Below are positions 55,025 to 64,000 of a stretch of DNA of 64,000 nucleotides, piece after piece. This stretch comes from Leptotrichia shahii (lineage in GTDB: Bacteria; Fusobacteriota; Fusobacteriia; Fusobacteriales; Leptotrichiaceae). Both the position numbers and the translations under genes were made by a program. The stretch is from positions 434,001 through 498,000 of the forward strand of contig NZ_AP019827.1 of assembly GCF_008327825.1 (NCBI RefSeq), written 5' to 3'. A model generated the notes under the pieces. That model made no database searches and was not told the origin of the DNA. It was given only the letters and a program-made list of their open reading frames with translations. Position 1 is the stretch's first letter. Every line of letters starts with the position of its first letter.

Positions 55025-55885
55025 ATGGCAGCAAATATGAAGGAAATAAAAGAACGTATTGACAGTGTAAAAAATACCAGTCAAATTACAAATGCGATGA
55101 ACATTGTATCTTCTACTAAATTCAAAAGATTTCAAGTTCTTACTTTAAAATCAAGAAACTATGCACGTGCTGTAAATGAAGCCTTTGATAATCTAGTTGC
55201 AAGCCTTACAGGAAATAAATTTGTAATTTTTGATGGAAAGTCCGAAGTTAAAAAAATTGGAATTATTGTGATGACATCGGATAGAGGACTTTGCGGAAGT
55301 TTTAACTCAAATACTTTTAGAAGGCTTGAAAGTATGAAAAAGGAGTTCCAAAAGGAAGGCAAAGAAGTTTCAGTTGTAACAATTGGAAGAAAAGCTAAAG
55401 AATATTGTAAAAATCGGGATATTAATGTAGATAGTGAATATACGCAAATGATTCCCGAAACAATGTTTGAAACTGGAAAAAATATTAGTGAAGATGTTGT
55501 GCAGTTTTATTTGAATGATTTTTATGATGAAGTTTATATGATTTATTCAAAGTTTGTATCAGCAATTGAGTATAATATTCAAGTGGAAAAATTGCTTCCG
55601 ATTGAGAAAAAGGAAGGATTGCCAACGAAGGAATATATATTTGAGCCATCAGAGGAAGAAGTATTGAATTCATTTGTACCGCAAGTACTAAATATAAAAT
55701 TGTATCAATCGTTGCTTGAAAATTCGGCAAGTGAACATTCGGCTAGAATGTCGGCGATGAAACAGGCTAATGATAATGCTTCTGAAATGATAAAGAACTT
55801 GGAAGTGCAGTATAATCGTGAAAGACAAGGACAAATAACACAGGAACTGACAGAAATAATAAGTGGTTCATTAGGTGTGCAGTAA
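55025..55885 (+). CDS. atpG: F-type ATP synthase subunit gamma
   Basis: The central rotor shaft, 286 residues. The N-terminal helix MKEIKERIDSVKNTSQITNAM and the C-terminal helix ARMSAMKQANDNASEMIKNL form the coiled coil; the TSDRGLCGSFN motif near residues 80-90 is conserved. It starts 15 nt after atpA. Length and motifs indicate a complete gene. Confidence 0.96.
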   Translation: MAANMKEIKERIDSVKNTSQITNAMNIVSSTKFKRFQVLTLKSRNYARAVNEAFDNLVASLTGNKFVIFDGKSEVKKIGIIVMTSDRGLCGSFNSNTFRRLESMKKEFQKEGKEVSVVTIGRKAKEYCKNRDINVDSEYTQMIPETMFETGKNISEDVVQFYLNDFYDEVYMIYSKFVSAIEYNIQVEKLLPIEKKEGLPTKEYIFEPSEEEVLNSFVPQVLNIKLYQSLLENSASEHSARMSAMKQANDNASEMIKNLEVQYNRERQGQITQELTEIISGSLGVQ

Positions 55886-55952
55886 TTTTATAATTAATAG
55901 AAATATTAACCAAAATAAAAGCGCAGAATTTTAAGAAGGAGGTTAGACTTAA

Positions 55953-57353
<1,401 letters not shown>

Positions 57354-57377
57354 TTAATTTTAAAAATTATATTAAAG

Positions 57378-57405
57378 AAAGCAGGGATTTACCGTTCCCT
57401 GTTTT
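57378..57405 (+). terminator. Attenuator-like hairpin between atpD and atpC
   Basis: AAAGCAGGGA (57378-57387) pairs with TCCCTGTTTT (57396-57405), one G-T pair and an 8-nt loop. The T-tract is short (TTTTCCC). It could partly terminate transcription or set an mRNA processing boundary. Confidence 0.55.
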
Positions 57406-57458
57406 CCCATAAATTTTTTTAAATTTGTAAAAATCACTTTTAAATGGAAGGAGGCTTT

Positions 57459-57848
57459 ATGGCAACAGAATTTATTTTGGAAGCAGTAACTCCAGAAAGA
57501 CTTGTTTTTGAAAAGCCTGTTGAATTTGTGAAATTACGTACAGAAAGTGGAGATATCGGAATACTTGCAAAGCATATTAATTATATAACAGCTATTGGTG
57601 CAGGAGAAATGCTTGTGCGTGAAAAGGACAAGGAAGATGTGACATATTATCTGGAGGGCGGATTTTTAGAAGTTAGACAGGATAAAGTTGTTATTCTGGG
57701 AGTAAATATAGTTGAAGCAACTAAGGCAGAAGCTGAGAGAATGGCAAGGGAAGTTGCTATTGAAAAGGCAAAAAATCAAAAAATAAAGGAAGATCGGGAT
57801 ATTTTAGGAACGAAAAAGCGTATTCAGAGTAATTTGAGCAAAAAATAA
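57459..57848 (+). CDS. atpC: F-type ATP synthase subunit epsilon
   Basis: A 129-residue regulatory subunit. Beta-sandwich domain at 1-85 (TPERLVFEKPVEFVKLRTE, GDIGILAKH, YYLEGGFLEVRQDKVVIL), then a C-terminal helical hairpin. I chose ATG 57459 because AAGGAGG (57447-57453) serves it; the ATG at 57444 lies before that site. Last gene of the operon, behind the hairpin at 57378. Confidence 0.93.
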   Translation: MATEFILEAVTPERLVFEKPVEFVKLRTESGDIGILAKHINYITAIGAGEMLVREKDKEDVTYYLEGGFLEVRQDKVVILGVNIVEATKAEAERMAREVAIEKAKNQKIKEDRDILGTKKRIQSNLSKK

Positions 57849-58012
57849 ATTTTAATTTTCTAAAAAAATGTGATATAATATATGTAAGATATAGTTAATT
57901 AATTTTAAAATTAATTTAAATAAAAACTCGAACTTCTACAAAATTGTATTAATATAAATTTTAAAAAAGGTTACTATAATTTATAATAAATTAATGTAAA
58001 GGTGGTATGGGA

Positions 58013-59011
58013 ATGGAGCAATTGAAAAAAAATAGAACAAGAACATTTTATAGAAATTATGCTAATGAAAAATTAATTGGAAATAAAAATAACAAAGAAT
58101 TGAAAAAACTGGAAAGATTTGTCTCAATGGAAGTTATTGAGAAAGAAATTATTGAAAAAATTTTGATAAAATACTTTTTTATGAAAAGAAGCAGAACATT
58201 TTATAGAAATTTTGCCAATAAAAAATTATTTGGAATTTTAGGGAGAAAATATAGAAAACTTATTAAAGCTATAGATTTTAACTATGAAAAAATTTCGCCA
58301 GATCAAATAAGACGTAGATATGTAGAAACTGAAATTAACCGTTCAAAATTTGCAAAAGGTGTGGAATTTGATGGTAAATCTAATCATGAAGATATTTACT
58401 TTGACAAGGCTCCATTACCAGCAGCATATTTTACAGATGAACTTATCCTAATGCCAAAAAACCCTACAACATTATACGTTTATTGGGAAATTCGTGATGA
58501 TACATTTGAAAGATTAGCCGTAGATAACGGAGTTATTGATAATGTAGTTATAAAACTGTTTAAAGACGGATATGAATACAGAAAGATTATAAGACATGAA
58601 AGAATTGGTTCACATTATATTACTGAAATTGATGCAAATCAAAATTATGAAGCATCTATTGGATATGAAGATCAGTATGGAAACTTCTCAGAAGTAGCTC
58701 ACTCAGCAGAAGCTATTGCACCAAATGACAAAGTTTCAGACAATATTGATTTACTATGGGGAACTGTAAAATTTGACGAAAATACAAATCAGCTTATAAA
58801 ATACATAAATACACCAGTTTCAACACCAGAAGGAAGGGAACTTTTAGGAGTGCCTGCTGATCTTGACTTGGATGAAAATGATGAATTTATAATTGAAGTT
58901 GTGGAAAGACTAACAAAAGTAGGAGCTTCAGAATCATTGATTGAAAGAAAAGTGATAAAAGGTAAATTACCTCATCTTAAACTTGATATGAGCGGTTCAA
59001 GAAGCAGCTAA
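58013..59011 (+). CDS. DUF4912-domain protein with duplicated N-terminal module
   Basis: A protein of 332 residues. The central part (about 128-230) is the DUF4912 domain, with ELILMPKNPTTLYVYWEI and a Tyr-rich beta pattern ending GNFSEVAHS. The N-terminus carries two near-identical segments, RTFYRNYANEKLIG (about 9-22) and RTFYRNFANKKLFG (about 60-73), 51 residues apart. There is no signal peptide. DUF4912 has no settled function; cyanobacterial and fusobacterial members exist. The start is ATG 58013, 7 nt after AAAGGTGG; the ATG at 58007 is too near. An extended -10 TGATATAAT at about 57870 may drive it. Confidence 0.8.
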   Translation: MEQLKKNRTRTFYRNYANEKLIGNKNNKELKKLERFVSMEVIEKEIIEKILIKYFFMKRSRTFYRNFANKKLFGILGRKYRKLIKAIDFNYEKISPDQIRRRYVETEINRSKFAKGVEFDGKSNHEDIYFDKAPLPAAYFTDELILMPKNPTTLYVYWEIRDDTFERLAVDNGVIDNVVIKLFKDGYEYRKIIRHERIGSHYITEIDANQNYEASIGYEDQYGNFSEVAHSAEAIAPNDKVSDNIDLLWGTVKFDENTNQLIKYINTPVSTPEGRELLGVPADLDLDENDEFIIEVVERLTKVGASESLIERKVIKGKLPHLKLDMSGSRSS

Positions 59012-59053
59012 AATATTTTTAAAATAAATTAAAATAAAAAGGAAGGGGATAAA

Positions 59054-59437
59054 ATGGCTATTTTAAATATGTTGCATGCTTGTTTACGTGTAGAAAATTT
59101 GGAAGCGTCTATTGAATTTTATGAAAAGGCATTTGGATTTAAAGAAAATCGCCGTATGGATTATCCAGAACATAAATTTACTATTGTTTACTTGGCTCTT
59201 CCAGATGAACATTTTGAAATTGAATTAACTTACAATTATGGCCATGGACCATATACGATTGGTGATGGTTTTTCACATCTTGCAATTGCTTCGGATGATT
59301 TGGAAGGAGATAATGAAAAACATAAGGCACTTGGATATGAAACAACTGATATTAAGGGATTGCCTGGAAAACCAGGGCATTATTATTTTGTAACAGATCC
59401 AGATGGTTACCGTATGGAAGTAATTCGTGCAAAATAA
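59054..59437 (+). CDS. gloA: Lactoylglutathione lyase-like glyoxalase
   Basis: A 127-residue vicinal-oxygen-chelate protein. It starts MAILNMLHACLRVENLEASI, with metal ligands likely H8 (LHACLRV), E56 region in HFEIELTYNYG, H75 (FSHLAIA) and E123 (YRMEVIR). These match GloA, which converts hemithioacetal of methylglyoxal with a thiol into a lactoyl thioester. The thiol cofactor is not known. It lies 42 nt after the DUF4912 gene. A terminator follows at 59482. Confidence 0.9.
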   Translation: MAILNMLHACLRVENLEASIEFYEKAFGFKENRRMDYPEHKFTIVYLALPDEHFEIELTYNYGHGPYTIGDGFSHLAIASDDLEGDNEKHKALGYETTDIKGLPGKPGHYYFVTDPDGYRMEVIRAK

Positions 59438-59481
59438 AAATATTAAGTAATAGTAAATAGTAACCATGATAAAACAATATA

Positions 59482-59508
59482 AAAAGACCGAGGTTTTCGG
59501 TCTTTTAT
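59482..59508 (+). terminator. Terminator after gloA
   Basis: AAAAGACCGA (59482-59491) pairs with TCGGTCTTTT (59497-59506); 10-bp stem, loop of five. Confidence 0.9.
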
Positions 59509-59553
59509 AATAGTGTTAAAAAATTGAACTTGAAATTATAAGGAGGTTGTTAA

Positions 59554-60288
59554 ATGAAAATAGTAGTTTATGGTGCTGGAGTTATGGCACAATATGTGAA
59601 AGAATCTGTAATAAATTCTGGAAATGAATTTGTTGGATTGATTGATCCGCTTGGAAATGGAGATTTTAAAAATTTGAAGGAAAATGATGTGGATTTTGAT
59701 GCAATTATAGATTTTTCACATTTTAGCCTTTTGGAAGATGTGCTGGAAGCGGGAATTAATAAAAAAGTTCCAGTATTAATCGCTACAACTGGACATTCTG
59801 AAGCTCAAATAAAGGAAATTGAGGAAGCATCAAAACAAATACCAATAATTAAGGCAACAAATACTTCGGTTGGGGTAAATATTGTCAATGAAATTGTAGC
59901 TTTTGCAACAAAATTATTAAAAGATTTTGATATTGAAATAGTTGAAAAGCATCATAATAGAAAAATCGACGCTCCAAGCGGTACGGCAAACACTTTGCTG
60001 GAAATTGTGAAAGAAAGCTTGGATAGCAATGGAAAAGATTACAGAACAGTTTATGGAAGAGAAGGGCATAGTAAACGTGCCGAAAAGGAAATAGGAGTTC
60101 ATGCTATTCGTGGTGGAAACATTGTGGGAGAACATACTGTGATTTATGCTAAAAATGATGAAATAATTGAGATAAAGCATGAAGCATTGTCAAGAAAAAT
60201 GTTTTCAGATGGTGCAGTTAGAGCTGCAGAATTTCTTTTTGGAAAAAAGGCAGGGCTTTATACCATGAAGGATGTACTGGGATTGTAG
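59554..60288 (+). CDS. dapB: 4-hydroxy-tetrahydrodipicolinate reductase
   Basis: It makes tetrahydrodipicolinate in the diaminopimelate/lysine pathway with NAD(P)H. At 244 residues it matches DapB. The nucleotide-binding loop is YGAGVMAQYV at 5-14, and the signature HHNRKIDAPSGTA (about 133-145) includes the catalytic Lys and the substrate loop. It has its own AGGAGG site. No lysine riboswitch is seen upstream. It sits downstream of a terminator, so it needs its own promoter, which I could not define. Confidence 0.96.
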   Translation: MKIVVYGAGVMAQYVKESVINSGNEFVGLIDPLGNGDFKNLKENDVDFDAIIDFSHFSLLEDVLEAGINKKVPVLIATTGHSEAQIKEIEEASKQIPIIKATNTSVGVNIVNEIVAFATKLLKDFDIEIVEKHHNRKIDAPSGTANTLLEIVKESLDSNGKDYRTVYGREGHSKRAEKEIGVHAIRGGNIVGEHTVIYAKNDEIIEIKHEALSRKMFSDGAVRAAEFLFGKKAGLYTMKDVLGL

Positions 60289-60407
60289 AGAAAAAGTTGC
60301 TTTAAAATAAAGCAAAAAAATTTTGAATGTTTTATTTTGATTAATTTAAAGCAACCTAAGTGTATAATAAAATTTATAGTTTTTGATAATCTAAATATAA
60401 GAAAAAA

Positions 60408-60436
60408 TGGAAAAATTAGAGAAAATGTGCTATACT
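60408..60436 (+). promoter_or_regulatory. Candidate promoter of the structured-leader transcript
   Basis: TGGAAA (60408-60413), a 17-bp spacer and TATACT (60431-60436) with an extended -10 TGC. It would start transcription near 60443. Confidence 0.55.
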
Positions 60437-60456
60437 ATAGTAAAGTTGTTTTAAAG

Positions 60457-60626
60457 CCGAATTTATAAGAGATATATAAATGCGACAAGAGAGCTAAGAG
60501 TAACCACAGGAACTATGGGGATAGCTTGGTAAATTTAGTTGGCTATTAAAGACATCTATTACCCAAGAATTCTGTATATAAAGAGCAGAAAGTTCAGATT
60601 AAAAAGATTCAGATATATAAATTAGG
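60457..60626 (+). ncRNA. Structured 5' leader, candidate translational switch of unknown class
   Basis: CCGAATTTATA (60457-60467) can pair with TATAAATTAGG (60616-60626), 10 of 11 bp, reaching into the AGGAGG ribosome site of the gene at 60639. The same 5' strand can instead pair locally with TATAAAT (60475-60481). Between them lie hairpins AGCTA/TAGCT (60492-60496, 60521-60525; CCA/TGG inside) and TTGGTAA/TTACCCAA (60526-60532, 60559-60566). The 12-mer AGATATATAAAT occurs at 60470 and 60611. A tiny frame starts at ATG 60480 (MRQES). G+C is higher than the surroundings. No known riboswitch consensus was matched. Confidence 0.5.
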
Positions 60627-60638
60627 AGGAAATTTATT

Positions 60639-61040
60639 ATGAAAAAAAGTATTTTTGCATTATTTGCAATTTCTATGACAATGTTTGCGGCTGGAGAAAC
60701 TAAGAAAGTTCACGAAAAAACAGCAAAACTTCAAAAGGATTCTTATTGTAATATTCCAAAGGAATATGGCGAATTTAAAAAAATAAATGCTAAAGATTCT
60801 AGAGTAGATGTAAACTTTGAAAAGTGTGTATTTGATGGGGAAACTTATGAAAATGTAAAAGTTGGAGTGCTAGTTCAGGATATTGAAAAAGCTAAAAAAT
60901 ACTTGAAAAAATATAAATATATGCATCTGAAGGCAGGTAAAGATTTAGTTTACAATTCAAGTGATAATAGTTATTATTATACTGGTTCTTGGGCTTTTAA
61001 CAATGATAAGGCATATCCAACAGTATTTGACGGAAAATAG
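60639..61040 (+). CDS. Small secreted protein of unknown function
   Basis: A 133-residue protein with a signal peptide ([20 protein letters not shown], cleavage near A18). The mature part has two Cys ([15 protein letters not shown]) and a Tyr-rich C-terminal half ([19 protein letters not shown]). I do not recognise the family. AGGAGGAAATTTATT precedes the ATG; this site lies inside the leader described at 60457. A secreted cyclophilin follows 66 nt later and may be cotranscribed. Confidence 0.75.
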   Translation: MKKSIFALFAISMTMFAAGETKKVHEKTAKLQKDSYCNIPKEYGEFKKINAKDSRVDVNFEKCVFDGETYENVKVGVLVQDIEKAKKYLKKYKYMHLKAGKDLVYNSSDNSYYYTGSWAFNNDKAYPTVFDGK

Positions 61041-61105
61041 TAAAAAAAGTTTTGAGAACGTATAAATACGCTTCTAAAATAAAATTAAGAAAAGGAGAGG
61101 AATGT

Positions 61106-61705
61106 ATGATTAGAAAAATATCATTATTAATGTTGTCGTTTCTAATGGTAATGATGACAGGTGTGATATCATACAGTAAGGAATATAAGATGAAAGTGAA
61201 AATTATGACTGAAAAAGGTGATATAAATATTAATTTATTGCCTGAAAAATCGCCTGTAACGGTGGCAAATTTTGTGAATTTGGCTAAAAAGGGATATTAT
61301 GATGGATTAAAATTTCATAGGGTAATTGATAACTTTATGGCTCAAGGTGGAGATCCTACAGGAACTGGTGCTGGAGGACCTGGATATCAGTTTGAAGATG
61401 AAGTTGACAATGGACTGAATTTTTCAAAAGCAGGAAAACTAGCTATGGCAAATGCAGGGCCTGGAACAAACGGAAGTCAATTTTTTATTACAACTGTTCC
61501 GACAGAATGGTTAAATGGTCATCATACAATTTTTGGAGAAATTGTGTCAGATAATGATTTAAAAGTTGTAAAAAAATTAACTAATGGGGATATAATGAAA
61601 AAAGTTGTAGTTGAAGGAGATGTTGATGCATTTCTTAAAACGCAAAAGAATAGAGTTGACAGTTGGAATAAAACATTGAAACAAAATTTTCCAAACAAAT
61701 TTTAA
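61106..61705 (+). CDS. Secreted cyclophilin-type peptidyl-prolyl isomerase
   Basis: A 199-residue protein. The signal peptide or anchor is [20 protein letters not shown]. The cyclophilin domain has the conserved [20 protein letters not shown], the NGSQFFITT motif and HTIFGEI, which hold the catalytic Arg, Phe and Trp/His region. It catalyses prolyl isomerisation in the envelope, aiding folding of exported proteins. Start at 61106 is set by GGAGAGGAATGT; the longer frame from 61052 lacks a ribosome site and would hide the signal peptide. Confidence 0.92.
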   Translation: MIRKISLLMLSFLMVMMTGVISYSKEYKMKVKIMTEKGDININLLPEKSPVTVANFVNLAKKGYYDGLKFHRVIDNFMAQGGDPTGTGAGGPGYQFEDEVDNGLNFSKAGKLAMANAGPGTNGSQFFITTVPTEWLNGHHTIFGEIVSDNDLKVVKKLTNGDIMKKVVVEGDVDAFLKTQKNRVDSWNKTLKQNFPNKF

Positions 61706-61738
61706 TTGAATAAATTTTAAACTAGAAAGGACAAAAAT

Positions 61739-62941
61739 ATGGCAAAAGAAAAAGTAGTTTTAGCATATTCAGGTGGACTTGACACGTCAATTATCATACC
61801 TTGGCTAAAAGAGCATTATGACTTAGATGTAATCGCATGTTGTGTTGATGTAGGACAAGATGATGATATGGAGGCAGTAAAGGTAAAAGCCATTGAATCA
61901 GGTGCTTCAAAAGTTTATGTAGAAGATAAAAAGGAAGAGTTTGTAAGAGATTATGCATTTCGTGCATTAAGAGCGGGAGCAGTTTATGAAAACAAATATC
62001 TTTTGGGAACTTCAGTTGCAAGACCTTTGATTTCCAAGGCATTGGTAGATGTAGCTCATAAGGAAGGGGCGGCATATATTTGTCATGGATGTACTGGAAA
62101 GGGGAATGACCAAGTTAGATTTGAAACTGGTGTATTTTCATTAGATCCGACATTAAAAATAATTGCACCTTGGAGAATTTGGGATATTTCTTCAAGAGAA
62201 GATGCCATTGACTATGCACAAAAAAAAGGTATAAAAATAAGTGTAACAAAGGAAAAAATTTATTCAAGAGATCAAAATTTATGGCATATCTCACATGAAG
62301 GTGGAGATATTGAAAATCTTGAAAATGAGCATAAGGAAGATGTTGTATATATGATGATAACTCCTCCTGAAAAAGCCCCAGATAAGCCAACTTATGTGGA
62401 TATTACATTTGAACAAGGCTGGCCTGTAAAAGTAGATGGCGAAGCTCTAGAGCCTGTGGAATTATTGAGAAAATTAAATAAAGTTGCTGGAGAAAATGGT
62501 GTTGGAGTAATTGACATTGTAGAAAACAGACTAGTTGGAATGAAATCAAGAGGGATTTACGAAACTCCAGGTGGAACATTGCTAATGGAAGCATTAAAGG
62601 AATTAGAAACTTTGATTCTTGATAAAGATACTTTTGAATTTAAAAAATTAGTATCACAAAAATATGCGAGTATCGCATATTCAGGACAATGGTTTACACC
62701 ACTTAGGGAAGGGCTTGATGCATTTGTAGATGAAACTTCTAAAAATGTGACTGGTACAATAAAATTAAAATTGTATAAGGGAAGCATAAAAATTGCTGGA
62801 AGATTTACTGATTTTGCATTGTATGATGAAGAGATTTCTTCATTTGGTGCGAGTGAATTGTATAGTCATAAGGATGCAGAAGGATTCATTAAATTATTCT
62901 CACTTCCAAATAGAATTAGATCTTATAAAAAACATAAATAA
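61739..62941 (+). CDS. argG: Argininosuccinate synthase
   Basis: It joins citrulline and aspartate with ATP in arginine synthesis. The 400 residues match ArgG. The ATP loop [15 protein letters not shown] is at 9-23, the citrulline and aspartate segments [13 protein letters not shown] and [14 protein letters not shown] are intact. AGAAAGGACAAAAAT precedes the ATG. argH is not adjacent in the window; a strong terminator follows. Confidence 0.98.
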   Translation: MAKEKVVLAYSGGLDTSIIIPWLKEHYDLDVIACCVDVGQDDDMEAVKVKAIESGASKVYVEDKKEEFVRDYAFRALRAGAVYENKYLLGTSVARPLISKALVDVAHKEGAAYICHGCTGKGNDQVRFETGVFSLDPTLKIIAPWRIWDISSREDAIDYAQKKGIKISVTKEKIYSRDQNLWHISHEGGDIENLENEHKEDVVYMMITPPEKAPDKPTYVDITFEQGWPVKVDGEALEPVELLRKLNKVAGENGVGVIDIVENRLVGMKSRGIYETPGGTLLMEALKELETLILDKDTFEFKKLVSQKYASIAYSGQWFTPLREGLDAFVDETSKNVTGTIKLKLYKGSIKIAGRFTDFALYDEEISSFGASELYSHKDAEGFIKLFSLPNRIRSYKKHK

Positions 62942-62950
62942 ATTTTTTTT

Positions 62951-62993
62951 AAGAATTTCTAGAATTAGAAAATTTTAGGAATTCTTTTTTTGT
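62951..62993 (+). terminator. Strong terminator after argG
   Basis: A 16-bp hairpin (62951-62966 with 62971-62986, AGAA loop, two G-T pairs) and a T-tract TTTTTTTG. The rest of the gap 62994-63365 is AT-rich; no other feature is clear. Confidence 0.9.
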
Positions 62994-63365
62994 ACTTTTT
63001 ATTTTTCCAAGAAAATCAATTTATTTTTTCAATTTTATTATAGAAAAATTATTTTAAAACTATAACTTTTAGGGTTTTGCTATAACTAAAATTTATTACA
63101 AATAAAAATAAAAAAGTATAGTTAAAAATTTTACAAAATGAATTTTTTGTAGTACAATATAAAAGAATTGATAATACAAATGTTACTTTTTATTTAAATA
63201 GCAACTTTATTATAAAATTTTATTTTTCAAAAGTATAATTTTTTTATTAAAAATTTTTGTTGTGAAATTGAATAAAAATAGAAAACATAAAATTGAAAAA
63301 GAGTGTATTAATAGAATTTTGTAAACTTTTAAAAATAATAAAAATAATTTAAATTGGGAAGATTT

Positions 63366-64000
63366 ATGAGAATAAAAGATTTATTTGAGAAAAAGAAGCA
63401 TTTAATTTCCTTTGAAATTTTTCCGCCAAATAAGAATTTTTCTGTGGAAAAATTAAAGGATGTAACAGATGAATTGGTACAATATAAGCCTGATTTTATT
63501 AGTGTTACTTATGGTGCAGGTGGAAAGACTAAAGGTGGGACTATTGAAATGGCTTCACATATTAAAAATAATTTGAAGACGGAAGTGTTGGCTCATTTGA
63601 CTTGCGTTGGAAGTAAAAAAAGTGAAATTAATGATTATTTGCAGGAGGCTAAAAAATGCAATATCAAAAATATTTTGGCACTTCGTGGAGATGTTCCGCA
63701 AGGGGAAACAGAAGATATTTATAATAAAGGGGATTATAAATATGCTTCAGAGTTAATTAGTGACTTGAGAAAAAATAGTGAATTTAATGATTTGTCAATT
63801 GGGGGCGCATTTTATCCTGAAACTCATTATGAAAATAATGATTTGGTTGACTTATTTCACTTAAAGAATAAAGTTGAAGCTGGTACTGACTTTTTGGCTT
63901 CACAAATGTTCTTTGACAATGATGTTTTTATAAAATTTAAGGAACAGGCTGAAAAATTGGATATAAAAGTTCCACTAATTGCAGGAATCATGCCAGTTAC
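63366..64000 (+). CDS. metF: Methylenetetrahydrofolate reductase, N-terminal part
   Basis: The frame is open from ATG 63366 to the window end. It begins MRIKDLFEKKKHLISFEIFP, the MetF N-terminus with the catalytic Glu region SFEIFPP, and continues with DFISVTYGAGG, AHLTCVG, ILALRGD, SIGGAFYPETH and GTDFLASQMFFD. The enzyme reduces 5,10-methylene-THF to 5-methyl-THF for methionine synthesis. About 211 of the usual ~290 residues are present. No riboswitch is visible in the leader. It shares folate chemistry with fhs at the other end. Confidence 0.97.
   Translation, partial: MRIKDLFEKKKHLISFEIFPPNKNFSVEKLKDVTDELVQYKPDFISVTYGAGGKTKGGTIEMASHIKNNLKTEVLAHLTCVGSKKSEINDYLQEAKKCNIKNILALRGDVPQGETEDIYNKGDYKYASELISDLRKNSEFNDLSIGGAFYPETHYENNDLVDLFHLKNKVEAGTDFLASQMFFDNDVFIKFKEQAEKLDIKVPLIAGIMPV

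Noticed and set aside
60450-60600. c-di-AMP (ydaO) riboswitch, T-box, 6S RNA or SRP RNA
   Set aside because: Some words such as GCCGAAT and AGGAACTATGGGG recall ydaO, but the order and spacing do not fit; T-box, 6S and SRP core sequences are missing.

Overview
This window is about 64 kb of very AT-rich chromosomal DNA. It is densely packed with housekeeping genes and shows no phage, insertion sequence, rRNA or tRNA. Several traits together suggest a member of the Fusobacteriota, and Leptotrichia or a close relative is my best guess. The DNA polymerase is of PolC type, as in Firmicutes, yet the cell has an outer membrane (LptB, LptF and LptG; a patatin-type Vd autotransporter like FplA). The F-type ATPase carries a Na+-binding c-ring signature, and base composition and codon use are extremely AT-biased. 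The organism call is inference; no marker gene such as 16S rRNA is present.

Layout. 1-10.1 kb (minus strand): the start of a secreted protein cut by the window edge; a run fhs - flavin/PNPOx-like protein - TPR protein - MalY-type C-S lyase; then polC. 10.5-13.0 kb (plus): a three-gene Preiss-Handler NAD cluster (nadE, pncB, adenylyltransferase). 13.3-17.8 kb: class I aldolase (minus), then yebC, a TrmN6-like methyltransferase, and a queuosine-precursor unit made of a preQ1 riboswitch, a YhhQ transporter and a small radical SAM protein. 18-30 kb: lptB, peptidase E, alaS, ruvX, then a long run secD-secF-alr-cvpA-lptF-lptG. 30-35.6 kb: an M16 peptidase, rodA-type SEDS protein, RluA-family pseudouridine synthase, accD-accA. 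35.7-47.5 kb is mostly minus strand: AtpI-like, AtpZ-like and methyltransferase genes, a small secreted protein, proS (plus), ridA, an fplA-like gene, a YjjG-like phosphatase, and an unusual three-gene cluster of Asn/Gln-rich membrane proteins and a YARHG lipoprotein. 47.8-64 kb (plus): a GHL10-type secreted glycoside hydrolase, gltS, the complete atpBEFHAGDC operon, a DUF4912 protein, glyoxalase, dapB, a structured RNA leader in front of a small secreted protein, a secreted cyclophilin, argG, and the start of metF.

Regulation seen in the sequence. Several clean sigma70-type promoters with 17-bp spacers can be read (nadE, yebC, the riboswitch transcript, the GHL10 gene, gltS and the atp operon), as well as many intrinsic terminators. 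The preQ1 riboswitch overlaps a 15-bp terminator hairpin and a competing antiterminator, so it explains an off-switch for queuosine-precursor uptake. A second leader (60437-60638) has a long-range stem that would hide the Shine-Dalgarno sequence of the next gene and a competing local hairpin; I could not match it to a known class.

Two families of short interspersed repeats occupy the gaps: a C-AAGGGG/CCCCTT-G hairpin found about six times, often just after genes where it may serve as a terminator, and a ~50-bp AT-rich element found three times upstream of plus-strand genes.
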